Source: DATEJJ01 sp039649115
GTDB taxonomy: Bacteria > Actinomycetota > Actinomycetes > Mycobacteriales > Micromonosporaceae
DNA length: 36,363 bases
Assembly: GCA_039649115.1 (NCBI GenBank)
Contig: JBBWZQ010000346.1
Coordinates: 1 to 36,363, forward strand
Direction of reading: 5' to 3'
A program made the position numbers and the translations under genes. Shown one piece after another: positions 15,273-23,955 of this stretch (its first letter is position 1; each line of letters begins with the position of its first letter). The notes beneath the pieces were generated by a model. The model saw only the letters and a list, made by a program, of their open reading frames with translations. It made no database searches and had not been told where the DNA came from.

Positions 15273-16585
15273 CCACCCCATCCCCCGAGGCGCTGGCCCA
15301 GCTCACGCCGGTGCTGACCAAGCGGTGGCTGTCGCCGGACGCCTGGAAGATCGACGTGTACGAGCGGCTGGACGGGTACACCGCGCTGCGCAAGGCACTC
15401 GCCGCGCACCCGGACGACCTGATCGCGCTTGTCAAGGACTCCGGGCTGCGCGGGCGCGGCGGCGCGGGCTTCCCGACCGGCATGAAGTGGGCCTTCATCC
15501 CGCAGAACGACGGCAAGCCGCACTACCTCGTGGTCAACGCCGACGAGGGCGAGCCGGGTACCTGCAAGGATCTGCCGCTGATGATGGCGGACCCGCACGC
15601 GCTGATCGAGGGCATGGTCATCGCTTCGTACGCGATCCGCGCCAACCGCGCCTTCATCTACGTCCGGGGCGAGGCGGTGCACGCGGCGCGGCGGCTGCGC
15701 AGCGCGGTCGACCAGGCGCGGGCGGCCGGCTACCTGGGCACCGACATCCTGGGCTCCGGGTTCGACCTGGACATCGTCGTCCACAGTGGAGCGGGCGCGT
15801 ACATCTGCGGGGAAGAGACCGCGCTGCTGGACTCGCTGGAGGGATACCGTGGCCAGCCCCGGCTGCGCCCGCCGTTCCCGGCCACGCACGGCCTGTACGC
15901 GAGCCCCACGGTCGTGAACAACGTCGAGACGATCGCGAGCGTGCCGTACATCGTGCTGGGCGGCTCGGTCTGGTTCAAGTCCATGGGCACCGAGAAGTCC
16001 CCGGGCCCGAAGATCTACTCCGTGTCCGGCCGGGTCAACGAGCCCGGCCAGTACGAGTGCGCGCTCGGTACCACGCTGCGCCAGCTCATCGAGCTGGCCG
16101 GCGGCATGCAGGACGGGCACGAGCTGAAGTTCTGGACGCCGGGCGGCTCGTCCACCCCGATGCTCACCGCGGAGCACCTCGACGTGCCGCTGGACTTCGA
16201 GTCGATGGCCAGCGTGGGCACCATGCTCGGCACCACCGCCGTGCAGGTCTTCTCGCAGCAGGACAGCGTGGTCTACGCGACGTACCGGTGGATCGAGTTC
16301 TACCATCACGAGTCGTGCGGCAAGTGCACCCCGTGCCGCGAGGGCAACTACTGGATGGCGCAGATCCTGCACCGGATCCTGTCGGGCAAGGGTACGCACG
16401 AGGACCTGGACACCCTGCTCGACGCGTGCGACAACCTGCTCGGCCGCTCCTTCTGCGCGCTGGGCGACGGCGCGGCGAGCCCGGTGCAGTCGTCCATCAA
16501 GTACTTCAAGCAGGACTACCTGGACTACATCGAAGGGCGTACCCCTCCGCTGTTGTCGCCGGCCGAACTGGTGGGAGCGCACTGA
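15269..16585 (+). CDS. nuoF: NADH-quinone oxidoreductase subunit F
   Basis: NuoF (438 aa) binds NADH and FMN and carries cluster N3. The NADH site is GRGGAGFPTGMKW (residues 62-74), the FMN region is SGAGAYICGEETALLDSLEG (173-192), and the [4Fe-4S] ligands are C350, C353 and C356 in ESCGKCTPCREG plus C396 in RSFCALGDG. All key residues are present and the length is normal. ATG at 15269 overlaps the nuoE stop, and nuoG starts three bases after the nuoF stop. This is the electron-entry subunit with NuoE and NuoG. Confidence 0.96.
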   Translation: MTTPSPEALAQLTPVLTKRWLSPDAWKIDVYERLDGYTALRKALAAHPDDLIALVKDSGLRGRGGAGFPTGMKWAFIPQNDGKPHYLVVNADEGEPGTCKDLPLMMADPHALIEGMVIASYAIRANRAFIYVRGEAVHAARRLRSAVDQARAAGYLGTDILGSGFDLDIVVHSGAGAYICGEETALLDSLEGYRGQPRLRPPFPATHGLYASPTVVNNVETIASVPYIVLGGSVWFKSMGTEKSPGPKIYSVSGRVNEPGQYECALGTTLRQLIELAGGMQDGHELKFWTPGGSSTPMLTAEHLDVPLDFESMASVGTMLGTTAVQVFSQQDSVVYATYRWIEFYHHESCGKCTPCREGNYWMAQILHRILSGKGTHEDLDTLLDACDNLLGRSFCALGDGAASPVQSSIKYFKQDYLDYIEGRTPPLLSPAELVGAH

Positions 16586-16588
16586 CCG

Positions 16589-18979
16589 ATGACCGACGTG
16601 GAGAAGAAGGTCGAGACCGTCGCGCTGACGATCGACGGCATCGAGGTCGAGGCGCCAAAGGGTGAGCTGGTCATCCGCACCGCCGAGCGGCTGGGCATCG
16701 CGATCCCGCGGTTCTGCGACCATCCGCTGCTGGCGCCGGCCGGTGCTTGCCGGCAGTGCCTGGTGGACATCGAGGGGCAGCGCAAGCCGGTGGCCTCCTG
16801 CACCCAGCCGGTCGCCGACGGCATGGTCGTGCGCACCCAGCTGACCAGCCCGGTGGCGAAGAAGGCGCAGGAGGGGATGATGGAGTTCCTCCTGATCAAC
16901 CACCCTCTCGACTGCCCCATGTGCGACAAGGGCGGCGAGTGCCCGCTGCAGAACCAGGCGATGTCCTCCGGCCGGCCGGACACCCGGTTCCACGACGTCA
17001 AGCGCACGTACGAGAAGCCGATCAACATCTCCTCGCAGGTACTGCTGGACCGGGAGCGGTGTGTGCTGTGCCAGCGCTGCACCCGCTTCTCGGATGAGAT
17101 CGCCGGGGACAGGTTCATCGACCTGATGGACCGCTCGGCCGCCGAGCAGATCAACATCTTTCCCGGCGACCCGTTCCAGTCCTACTTCTCCGGCAACACC
17201 GTGCAGATCTGCCCGGTCGGCGCATTGACCGATGCGCACTACCGATTCAGATCCCGGCCGTTCGACCTGGTCTCCACGCCCAGCGCCTGCGAGCACTGCG
17301 CGGCCGGCTGCGCACAGCGCACCGACTGGCGCCGCGGCAAGGTGCTGCGCCGGTTGGCCGGCGACGACCCCGCGGTCAACGAGGAGTGGAACTGCGACAA
17401 GGGACGCTGGGGCTTCCAGTACGCGACGGCCACCGACCGGCTGACCGACCCGCTGGTGCGTGACGCGAAGACCGGCGAGCTGCGCGAGGCGTCCTGGCCG
17501 GAGGCGCTCGCGGTGGCGGCCGAAGGGTTGCGCCGGGCCAAGGCGGGCGAGGGCGTGGGGGTACTCACCGGTGGCCGGCTGACCGTGGAGGACGCGTACG
17601 CGTACGCGAAGTTCGCGCGCGTCGCGCTGGACACCAACGACATCGACTTCCGGTCGCGGCCCGTGTCGGCCGAGGAGACCACCTTCCTCGCGTCGACCGT
17701 GGTGGGCAGCTACGGCGTGCGGTACGAGGACATCGACAAGGCGCCTGCCGTGGTCATCGCCGGGCTGGAGCCGGAGGAGGAGTGCCCGATCCTCTTTCTG
17801 CGGCTGCGCAAGGCGCACGCCAAGCGCAAGCTCGCGGTCTACGCGCTCGCCCCGTTCGTCAGCGCCGGCCTGGCCAAGCTGGCTGCGACCGTGCGGCACG
17901 TGGTGCCGGGTGGCGAGGCGAGCCTGCTGGCCGACGACGCCGCGCTGCGTACCGTCCTGGGCGTGCCCGGCGCCGTGCTCATCGTCGGCGAGCGGCTCGC
18001 GACCGTCCCAGGTGGACTGTCGGCCGCGGCGGCACTGGCCGCGGAGACCGGCGCGAAGCTGGCCTGGGTGCCGCGGCGTGCCGGCGACCGGGGCGCCATC
18101 GAGGCGGGCTGCCTGCCCAACCTGCTGCCCGGCGGCCGCCCGGTCAACGAGCCGGCGGCCCGCGCCGAGCTGGCGCAGGCCTGGGACCTGGACAGCGGGG
18201 TGCTGCCCGGCCACATCGGCCGGGACACCGACGCGATTCTGGCAGCGGCCGCGGACGGCCGGCTGGGCGCGCTGGTGGTCGCCGGCGTCGACCCGGGCGA
18301 CCTGGCCGACCCGGCCCTCGCGTCCGACGCGCTGGACCGGGTGCCGTTCGTGGTCAGCCTGGAGCTGCGGGCAAGTGCGGTGACCCGGCGGGCGGACGTG
18401 GTGTTCCCGGTCGCGCCGACGGTCGAGAAGGCGGGCACGTTCCTCGACTGGGAGGGCCGGCCGCGGACCTTCGTGACCGTCCTGCAGACGACGGCCATCA
18501 GCGACGCCCGCGTCATCGACGCGCTCGCCCGCGAACTCGGGGTCGAGCTGGGCTGTGCCGATCCGGCGTTGATCCGGCACGAGATGGGCCTGCTGCCGGC
18601 GACCCGCGCGGCGCGCCCGGCGCCGCCCACGGTGGCACCGGCCGGCGCCGCCGCACCGGGCCGGGGCGAGGCCGTCCTCGCCACCTGGCACCAGCTGCTC
18701 GACCTGGGCAGCCTCACCGACGGCGACGGGTACCTGCTCGGCACCGCCCGGCCGCCGGTGGTACGGGTCTCCAAGGCGACCGCCGGCATGCTCGGGGTGG
18801 CCGAGGGCGACCCGGTGACCGTCGGTACCGACCACGGTGCCCTGACGCTGCCGGTCGCGCTCACCCCGGATCTGCCCGACTCGGTGGTCTGGCTGCCCAC
18901 CAACTCACCCGGATCGACCGTCCGCCGCGCGCTCGGTGTATCGGCCGGTGCGATCGTACGGCTCGGAGGTACCCGGTGA
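16589..18979 (+). CDS. nuoG: NADH-quinone oxidoreductase subunit G
   Basis: NuoG (796 aa) is the large Fe-S subunit of the peripheral arm. Ligands visible in order: [2Fe-2S] N1b C43, C54, C57, C71; N5 H105, C109, C112, C118; N4 C158, C161, C164, C208; and the extra N7 site C234, C237, C241, C269. N7 is present only in some bacterial lineages, so its full retention is notable. The remaining 500 residues are a degenerate molybdopterin-oxidoreductase domain, ending in a beta-barrel segment (KATAGMLGVAEGDPVTVGTD). ATG at 16589 is close to the nuoF stop. The end overlaps nuoH by GTGA. Confidence 0.95.
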   Translation: MTDVEKKVETVALTIDGIEVEAPKGELVIRTAERLGIAIPRFCDHPLLAPAGACRQCLVDIEGQRKPVASCTQPVADGMVVRTQLTSPVAKKAQEGMMEFLLINHPLDCPMCDKGGECPLQNQAMSSGRPDTRFHDVKRTYEKPINISSQVLLDRERCVLCQRCTRFSDEIAGDRFIDLMDRSAAEQINIFPGDPFQSYFSGNTVQICPVGALTDAHYRFRSRPFDLVSTPSACEHCAAGCAQRTDWRRGKVLRRLAGDDPAVNEEWNCDKGRWGFQYATATDRLTDPLVRDAKTGELREASWPEALAVAAEGLRRAKAGEGVGVLTGGRLTVEDAYAYAKFARVALDTNDIDFRSRPVSAEETTFLASTVVGSYGVRYEDIDKAPAVVIAGLEPEEECPILFLRLRKAHAKRKLAVYALAPFVSAGLAKLAATVRHVVPGGEASLLADDAALRTVLGVPGAVLIVGERLATVPGGLSAAAALAAETGAKLAWVPRRAGDRGAIEAGCLPNLLPGGRPVNEPAARAELAQAWDLDSGVLPGHIGRDTDAILAAAADGRLGALVVAGVDPGDLADPALASDALDRVPFVVSLELRASAVTRRADVVFPVAPTVEKAGTFLDWEGRPRTFVTVLQTTAISDARVIDALARELGVELGCADPALIRHEMGLLPATRAARPAPPTVAPAGAAAPGRGEAVLATWHQLLDLGSLTDGDGYLLGTARPPVVRVSKATAGMLGVAEGDPVTVGTDHGALTLPVALTPDLPDSVVWLPTNSPGSTVRRALGVSAGAIVRLGGTR

Positions 18980-20337
18980 CTCTGCACCTGGCGGCGGATC
19001 CGACGCTGCAGGACTTCGGCCACGACACCTGGTGGCTGGTGCTGCTGAAGGTCGGCGGGGTCTTCGCGCTGCTGCTCGGCCTCACGCTGTTCACGATCAT
19101 GTACGAGCGCAAGGTCGTGGCGCGGATGGCGGTGCGGCCCGGACCCAACCAGGTCGGGCCGAACGGCTGGCTGCAGAGCCTGATGGACGGCATGAAGCTG
19201 CCGTTCAAGGAGGAGATCATCCCGATCACCGCGGACAAGGTGGTCTACTTCCTCGCCCCGGTGATCTCGGGTACCTGTGCCTTCCTCACGTTCTCCGTGA
19301 TCCCGTTCGGGCCGATGGTCTCGATCTTCCACCACCGCACGCCGCTGCAGCTGACCGACGTGTCCGTCGCGGTACTGGTGATCCTGGCCGCCTCGTCGAT
19401 GGCCATCTACGGCATCGTGCTCTCCGGCTGGGCCTCCGGCTCCACCTACCCGCTGCTGGGCGGGCTGCGGTCGAGCGCTCAGATGATCTCGTACGAGGTG
19501 GCGATGGGCCTGTCCATCGTGGCCGTGTTCATGACCGCCGGCACCATGTCGACCTCCGAGATCGTGCACGCACAGGCCGGCAACGGCCAGTCCGGGGTGA
19601 GCCTGCTCGGCTGGCACGTGACCGCGCCGAGCTGGTACGCGATCCTGCTGATCCCGAGCTTCGTCATCTACCTGATCTCGGCGGTCGGCGAGACCAACCG
19701 GGCACCCTTCGACCTGCCGGAGGCCGAGTCGGAGCTGGTCGGCGGGTACCTCACCGAGTACTCGTCGTTCAAGTTCGCGATGTTCTACCTGGCCGAGTAC
19801 ATCGCGATGATCAACGTGTCGGCGGTCTGCGCCACGCTGTTCCTGGGCGGCTGGCGGGTGATCTGGCCGATCTCCGCGATCAACCACGGCATGTTCAACC
19901 ACGGCTGGTGGCCGTTCCTGTGGTTCATGGCCAAGGTGCTGCTCATCCTGTTCGGCTTCGTCTGGCTGCGGGCCACGCTGCCCCGGCTGCGCTACGACCA
20001 GTTCATGCGGCTGGGCTGGAAGGTGCTGTTGCCGGCCAACCTGGTCTGGATCCTCGTGCTGGGCGGGATCAAGACGTTGCAGGGCTCGGACCTGAGCCGG
20101 GGCAACCGCTGGCTGATCATCGGCGGGTTCCTGGTCGCGCTGCTCGCCGGCCTGGTGCTCTGGCCGAACGCCCGCAAGCAGCCGGAGCCGGACATCGAGG
20201 CGCAGCTGGCCGCCCGGCCCGAGGGCAGCTTCCCGGTACCGCCGATGGATCTGCAGGTACCGCCGAGCCCGCGGCTGGCCCGGGTCACCGGCGAACGGGC
20301 ACCGGCCACCGTCGGTGCCGACGAGAAGGAGATCTGA
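18976..20337 (+). CDS. nuoH: NADH-quinone oxidoreductase subunit H
   Basis: NuoH (453 aa) is the eight-helix membrane subunit that forms part of the quinone channel. Marks: ERKVVARMAVRPGPNQVGPNG, DGMKLPFKEEIIP, and AVGETNRAPFDLPEAESELV with the E-F-EAE loop. An acidic/Pro-rich cytoplasmic extension of about 60 residues follows the last helix, as in other actinobacteria. GTG at 18976 has GGAGG six bases upstream and overlaps the nuoG stop. The longer open frame upstream is only the shadow of nuoG. Confidence 0.96.
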   Translation: MTLHLAADPTLQDFGHDTWWLVLLKVGGVFALLLGLTLFTIMYERKVVARMAVRPGPNQVGPNGWLQSLMDGMKLPFKEEIIPITADKVVYFLAPVISGTCAFLTFSVIPFGPMVSIFHHRTPLQLTDVSVAVLVILAASSMAIYGIVLSGWASGSTYPLLGGLRSSAQMISYEVAMGLSIVAVFMTAGTMSTSEIVHAQAGNGQSGVSLLGWHVTAPSWYAILLIPSFVIYLISAVGETNRAPFDLPEAESELVGGYLTEYSSFKFAMFYLAEYIAMINVSAVCATLFLGGWRVIWPISAINHGMFNHGWWPFLWFMAKVLLILFGFVWLRATLPRLRYDQFMRLGWKVLLPANLVWILVLGGIKTLQGSDLSRGNRWLIIGGFLVALLAGLVLWPNARKQPEPDIEAQLAARPEGSFPVPPMDLQVPPSPRLARVTGERAPATVGADEKEI

Positions 20338-20338
20338 C

Positions 20339-20926
20339 GTGGGTACCTTCACCGGTTCCTTCAAGGGTTTCGGGGTGACCTTCGCGCACATGTTCCGCAA
20401 GGTCGTCACGACCGACTACCCGTTCAAGCCGCCGCAGCCCGCGCCCCGCTACCACGGCCGGCACATCCTCAACCGGCACCCCGACGGGCTGGAGAAGTGC
20501 ATCGGCTGCGAGCTGTGCGCCTGGGCCTGCCCCGCCGACGCGATCTACGTCGAGGGCGGGGACAACACCGAGGAGGCGCGCTACTCGCCGGGCGAGCGGT
20601 ACGCCACGGTGTACCAGATCAACTATGCCCGCTGCATCTTCTGCGGCCTGTGCATCGAGGCCTGCCCGACCCGTTCGCTGACCATGAGCAACGAGTACGA
20701 GCTGGCGCGCGACAACCGGCAGGACCTGATCTTCACCAAGGAGCAACTGCTCGCGCCGCTGCTGCCGGGGATGGAGCAGCCGCCGCACCCGATGCGCCTC
20801 GGCAACGACGAGAAGGACTACTACCTGGGCGCGCTGACCAACCCCGGCGTCTCCGAGGGTGCACAGCGCGCGGGTGGCAGTGACGCCTCCCAGCCGGGCG
20901 AGCCGTTGAGCAGAGGTGCGAAATGA
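20339..20926 (+). CDS. nuoI: NADH-quinone oxidoreductase subunit I
   Basis: NuoI (195 aa) is an 8Fe ferredoxin-type subunit carrying N6a and N6b. The two cluster motifs are CIGCELCAWACP (C54, C57, C60, C64) and CIFCGLCIEACP (C99, C102, C105, C109). An amphipathic N-terminus (TGSFKGFGVTFAHMFRK) would lie on the membrane. GTG at 20339 has an AAGGAG ribosome site inside the end of nuoH. A hydrophilic tail of about 40 residues extends past the core. ATGA overlap with nuoJ. Confidence 0.95.
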   Translation: MGTFTGSFKGFGVTFAHMFRKVVTTDYPFKPPQPAPRYHGRHILNRHPDGLEKCIGCELCAWACPADAIYVEGGDNTEEARYSPGERYATVYQINYARCIFCGLCIEACPTRSLTMSNEYELARDNRQDLIFTKEQLLAPLLPGMEQPPHPMRLGNDEKDYYLGALTNPGVSEGAQRAGGSDASQPGEPLSRGAK

Positions 20927-21693
20927 CGGTTCTGGCCGCCGCCGGCGCCCACGTGAGCACCGGCGAGGAGTGGACCTTCCTCATCCTCGCGCCGTTCGCG
21001 GTGATCGGTGCGATCGGCATGGTCTGGGCGCGCAACGCGGTGCACTCCGCGCTGTTCCTGGTGCTGACCATGATGTCGCTCGGCGTGTTCTACGTGCTGC
21101 AGGCCGGACCGTTCATCGGCATGGTGCAGATCATCGTGTACACCGGCGCGATCATGATGTTGTTCCTCTTCGTCCTCATGCTTGTCGGGCGGGACAGTTC
21201 GGACGCCCTGATCGAGACCTTGCGCGGCCAGCGGGCCGCGGCCGTCGTGCTCGGCCTCGGCTTCGCCGGCCTGATGTGCACGGCGGTGTACCGCGCGCTG
21301 GAGAAGGCGCCGGTGAAGGGCCTGACCGCCGCGAACACCGCGGACGGCGGCAACATCCAGGGCATCGCCAGGCTGCTGTTCACCAAGTACGTCTTCGCGT
21401 TCGAAGTCACCTCCGCGCTGCTGATCACGGCGGCGGTGGGCGCGATGATCCTGGCGCACGTGGAGCGGCGCAAGGAGGACCGGATCACCCAGGTCGACCG
21501 GATGCGGGCCCGGTTCGCCCCGGGCAACTACCCCGGCCCGAAGCCCGGCCCCGGCGTGTACGCCACCTCGGACTCCGTGGCCACCCCCGCGATGCTGCCG
21601 GACGGCTCGCTCGCCGACCGCAGCATCTCCAAGATCCTCCCGACCCGAGAACTGTCGAGTGCCGAGTCCGCTCCGAAGGGGACCGATAAATGA
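20923..21693 (+). CDS. nuoJ: NADH-quinone oxidoreductase subunit J
   Basis: NuoJ (256 aa) has five predicted helices. The family segment NAVHSALFLVLTMMSLGVFYVLQ and the pi-bulge helix QIIVYTGAIMMLFLFVLMLVG are both present. A hydrophilic C-terminal tail of about 75 residues (Pro/Gly-rich, from about residue 180) is longer than in E. coli, as usual for actinobacteria. It overlaps nuoI and nuoK by ATGA at both ends. Confidence 0.94.
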   Translation: MTVLAAAGAHVSTGEEWTFLILAPFAVIGAIGMVWARNAVHSALFLVLTMMSLGVFYVLQAGPFIGMVQIIVYTGAIMMLFLFVLMLVGRDSSDALIETLRGQRAAAVVLGLGFAGLMCTAVYRALEKAPVKGLTAANTADGGNIQGIARLLFTKYVFAFEVTSALLITAAVGAMILAHVERRKEDRITQVDRMRARFAPGNYPGPKPGPGVYATSDSVATPAMLPDGSLADRSISKILPTRELSSAESAPKGTDK

Positions 21694-21989
21694 CCCCGAT
21701 GTGGTACGTCGTCCTGTCGGCGGCGCTGTTCACGATCGGCGCGGTGGGCGTGCTGATCCGGCGCAACGCCATCGTGCTGTTCATGTGCATCGAGCTGATG
21801 CTCAACGCGGCCAACCTCTCGCTGGTCACCTTCAGCCGCATCAACGGCACGCTGGACGGCCAGATCATCGCGTTCTTCGTGATGGTGGTGGCCGCCGCCG
21901 AGGTCGTGGTGGGCCTGGCCATCATCATGTCGATCTTCCGCACCCGGCGCTCCGCCAGTGTCGACGACGCCAACCTGCTGAAGTACTGA
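21690..21989 (+). CDS. nuoK: NADH-quinone oxidoreductase subunit K
   Basis: NuoK (99 aa) is a three-helix membrane subunit. Its two proton-path glutamates are visible in FMCIELMLNAANL (TM2) and MVVAAAEVVVGLAI (TM3). Length is exactly normal. ATG at 21690 overlaps the nuoJ stop; nuoL starts seven bases after its stop. Confidence 0.95.
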   Translation: MTPMWYVVLSAALFTIGAVGVLIRRNAIVLFMCIELMLNAANLSLVTFSRINGTLDGQIIAFFVMVVAAAEVVVGLAIIMSIFRTRRSASVDDANLLKY

Positions 21990-21996
21990 GGATCCG

Positions 21997-23955
21997 ATGC
22001 CAATCCAATACGCTCCGGCGACTGGCACGCTGGCCAGCTTCTGGCTGCTGATCGCGATCCCGCTGGCCAGCGCCGCGGTGCTGCTCCTGCTGGGCAGGCG
22101 CGCCGACCGGTGGGGCCACTGGCTCGGGGTCGGCAGCGTCCTGGTCGCGTTCATCCTCGGCCTGGTCTACTTCTTCTCGCTGCGCGGCCTGCCCAACAGG
22201 TCCGTCGAGCTCAAGCTGTTCACCTACCTCCCGGTGGGCAGCCTCAAGGTCAACTTCGGGCTGCTGTACGACCCGCTCGCCGCCGTGTTCGTCCTGCTCA
22301 TCACGGGCGTGGGCTTCCTGATCCACCTGTACGCGGTCGGGTACATGGCGCACGACGAGCGGCGGCGCACGTTCTTCGGGTACTTCAACCTGTTCGTCAG
22401 CGCGATGCTCCTGCTGGTACTGGCGAACAACTACGTGATGCTCTACATCGGCTGGGAGGGCGTCGGTCTCGCCTCGTACCTGCTGATCTCGTTCTGGTAC
22501 ACCCGCCCGTCGGCGGCCACCGCGGGCAAGAAGGCGTTCCTGATGAACCGGGTCGGCGACGCCGGCCTGGTGATCGCGATCTTCCTGCTCTTCAGCACCC
22601 TGGGCACGGTCAACTACGCCGACGTGTTCAACGGCGTGAGCCGGATGTCCAGCGGCACGGTCCTCGCCGTCGCGCTGCTGCTCCTGCTCGGTGCGTGCGG
22701 CAAGTCCGGCCAGTTCCCGCTGCAGGCCTGGCTGCCCGACGCGATGGAGGGTCCGACGCCGGTGTCCGCGCTCATCCACGCGGCGACCATGGTGACCGCC
22801 GGCGTGTACCTCATCGCCCGGTCCAACCCGATCTTCTCCGCCAACGCCACCGCGCAGACCGTCGTGGTGGCCATCGGCGCGGCGACGCTGCTGATCGGGT
22901 GCGTCATCGGCTGCGCCAAGGACGACATCAAGCGGGTGCTCGCCTACTCGACCGTGTCCCAGATCGGGTACATGTTCCTCGGCGTCGGCCTGGGTGGCGT
23001 CGCGTACGCGCTGGCCATCATCCACCTGCTCGCGCACGGCTTCTTCAAGGCCGGGCTGTTCCTCGGTGCCGGGTCGGTGATGCACGGGATGAACGACCAG
23101 ACCGACATCCGGCGCTTCGGCGGCCTCCGGAAGTACCTGCCGATCACCTGGGCCACCTTCGGCCTCGGGTACCTGGCGATCATCGGGATCCCGCCGCTGT
23201 CCGGCTTCTTCTCCAAGGACCCGATCATCGAGGCGGCGTTCAACCGGCCCGGCTGGACCGGCTGGCTCTTCGGCTCCGCCGCGCTCATCGGCGCCGGGCT
23301 CACCGCGTTCTACATGACCCGCCTGGTCGTGCTGACGTTCCACGGCCCGAAGCGGTGGACTTCCGGGCGAGCACAGCCGGAGCCGGGGTCTGGCGCAGGC
23401 GAGCACGCCCCAGAGCCCACAGCCGTCCATCCGCACGAATCGCCACCGGTGATGACGGTACCGCTGATCCTGCTCGCGGTCGGCTCGGTGGCGGCGGGTG
23501 CGCTGATGGCCACGCCGGTCAAGGAGTGGCTCGCGCCGGTGTTCAACCGCCCCGCCGAGGAGTCGGCCGTCCACATGGGACGGTGGACGGCGACCGGGCT
23601 GACCATGCTGCTGGTCCTGCTGGGCGCGGGGCTCGCCGTCGCGCTGTTCCGCCGCGGTACCGCGCTGCAGGAGCAGCCGGCCGGGCGGCTCGTCACGGCG
23701 GCGCGCAACAACCTGTACGCCGACGCCTTCAACGAGGCGGTCTTCGAGAAGCCCGGCCTGTACCTGACCCGCGCCCTGGTCTACTTCGACAACCGGGGCC
23801 TCGACGGCATGGTCAACGGCTTGGCCGCGGGCGTGGGCGGCGGCTCCGGCCGGCTGCGGCGCGCCCAGACCGGCTTCGTCCGGACCTACGCCTTGTCCAT
23901 GCTCGGAGGTGCCCTGATCGTGGTGGCGGCGATGCTGGCGGTGACGCTCGGATGA
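21997..23955 (+). CDS. nuoL: NADH-quinone oxidoreductase subunit L
   Basis: NuoL (652 aa) is the distal antiporter-like proton pump subunit. Characteristic segments are YIGWEGVGLASYLLISFWY with the key Glu, FPLQAWLPDAMEGPTPVSAL (TM7-8 region with the broken helix), CAKDDIKRVLAYSTVSQIGY with key Lys/Asp, and HLLAHGFFKAGLF. A charged insertion (about residues 452-485, TSGRAQPEPGSG onward) precedes the HESPPVM motif. The C-terminal lateral helix and last TM are present. ATG at 21997 with GAGGATCC upstream. ATGA overlap with nuoM. Confidence 0.95.
   Translation: MPIQYAPATGTLASFWLLIAIPLASAAVLLLLGRRADRWGHWLGVGSVLVAFILGLVYFFSLRGLPNRSVELKLFTYLPVGSLKVNFGLLYDPLAAVFVLLITGVGFLIHLYAVGYMAHDERRRTFFGYFNLFVSAMLLLVLANNYVMLYIGWEGVGLASYLLISFWYTRPSAATAGKKAFLMNRVGDAGLVIAIFLLFSTLGTVNYADVFNGVSRMSSGTVLAVALLLLLGACGKSGQFPLQAWLPDAMEGPTPVSALIHAATMVTAGVYLIARSNPIFSANATAQTVVVAIGAATLLIGCVIGCAKDDIKRVLAYSTVSQIGYMFLGVGLGGVAYALAIIHLLAHGFFKAGLFLGAGSVMHGMNDQTDIRRFGGLRKYLPITWATFGLGYLAIIGIPPLSGFFSKDPIIEAAFNRPGWTGWLFGSAALIGAGLTAFYMTRLVVLTFHGPKRWTSGRAQPEPGSGAGEHAPEPTAVHPHESPPVMTVPLILLAVGSVAAGALMATPVKEWLAPVFNRPAEESAVHMGRWTATGLTMLLVLLGAGLAVALFRRGTALQEQPAGRLVTAARNNLYADAFNEAVFEKPGLYLTRALVYFDNRGLDGMVNGLAAGVGGGSGRLRRAQTGFVRTYALSMLGGALIVVAAMLAVTLG

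Noticed and set aside
14699..18835. Very long minus-strand open frame (over 1300 codons) opposite nuoE-nuoG
   Set aside because: It is a mirror of high-GC coding sequence: the composition is Arg/Gly/His/Val-rich without domains, and nuoE, nuoF and nuoG on the plus strand are unmistakable.
23356..23450. Foreign insertion in nuoL
   Set aside because: The charged stretch is in frame, lies in a loop between helices and resembles the loop insertion known from actinobacterial NuoL.
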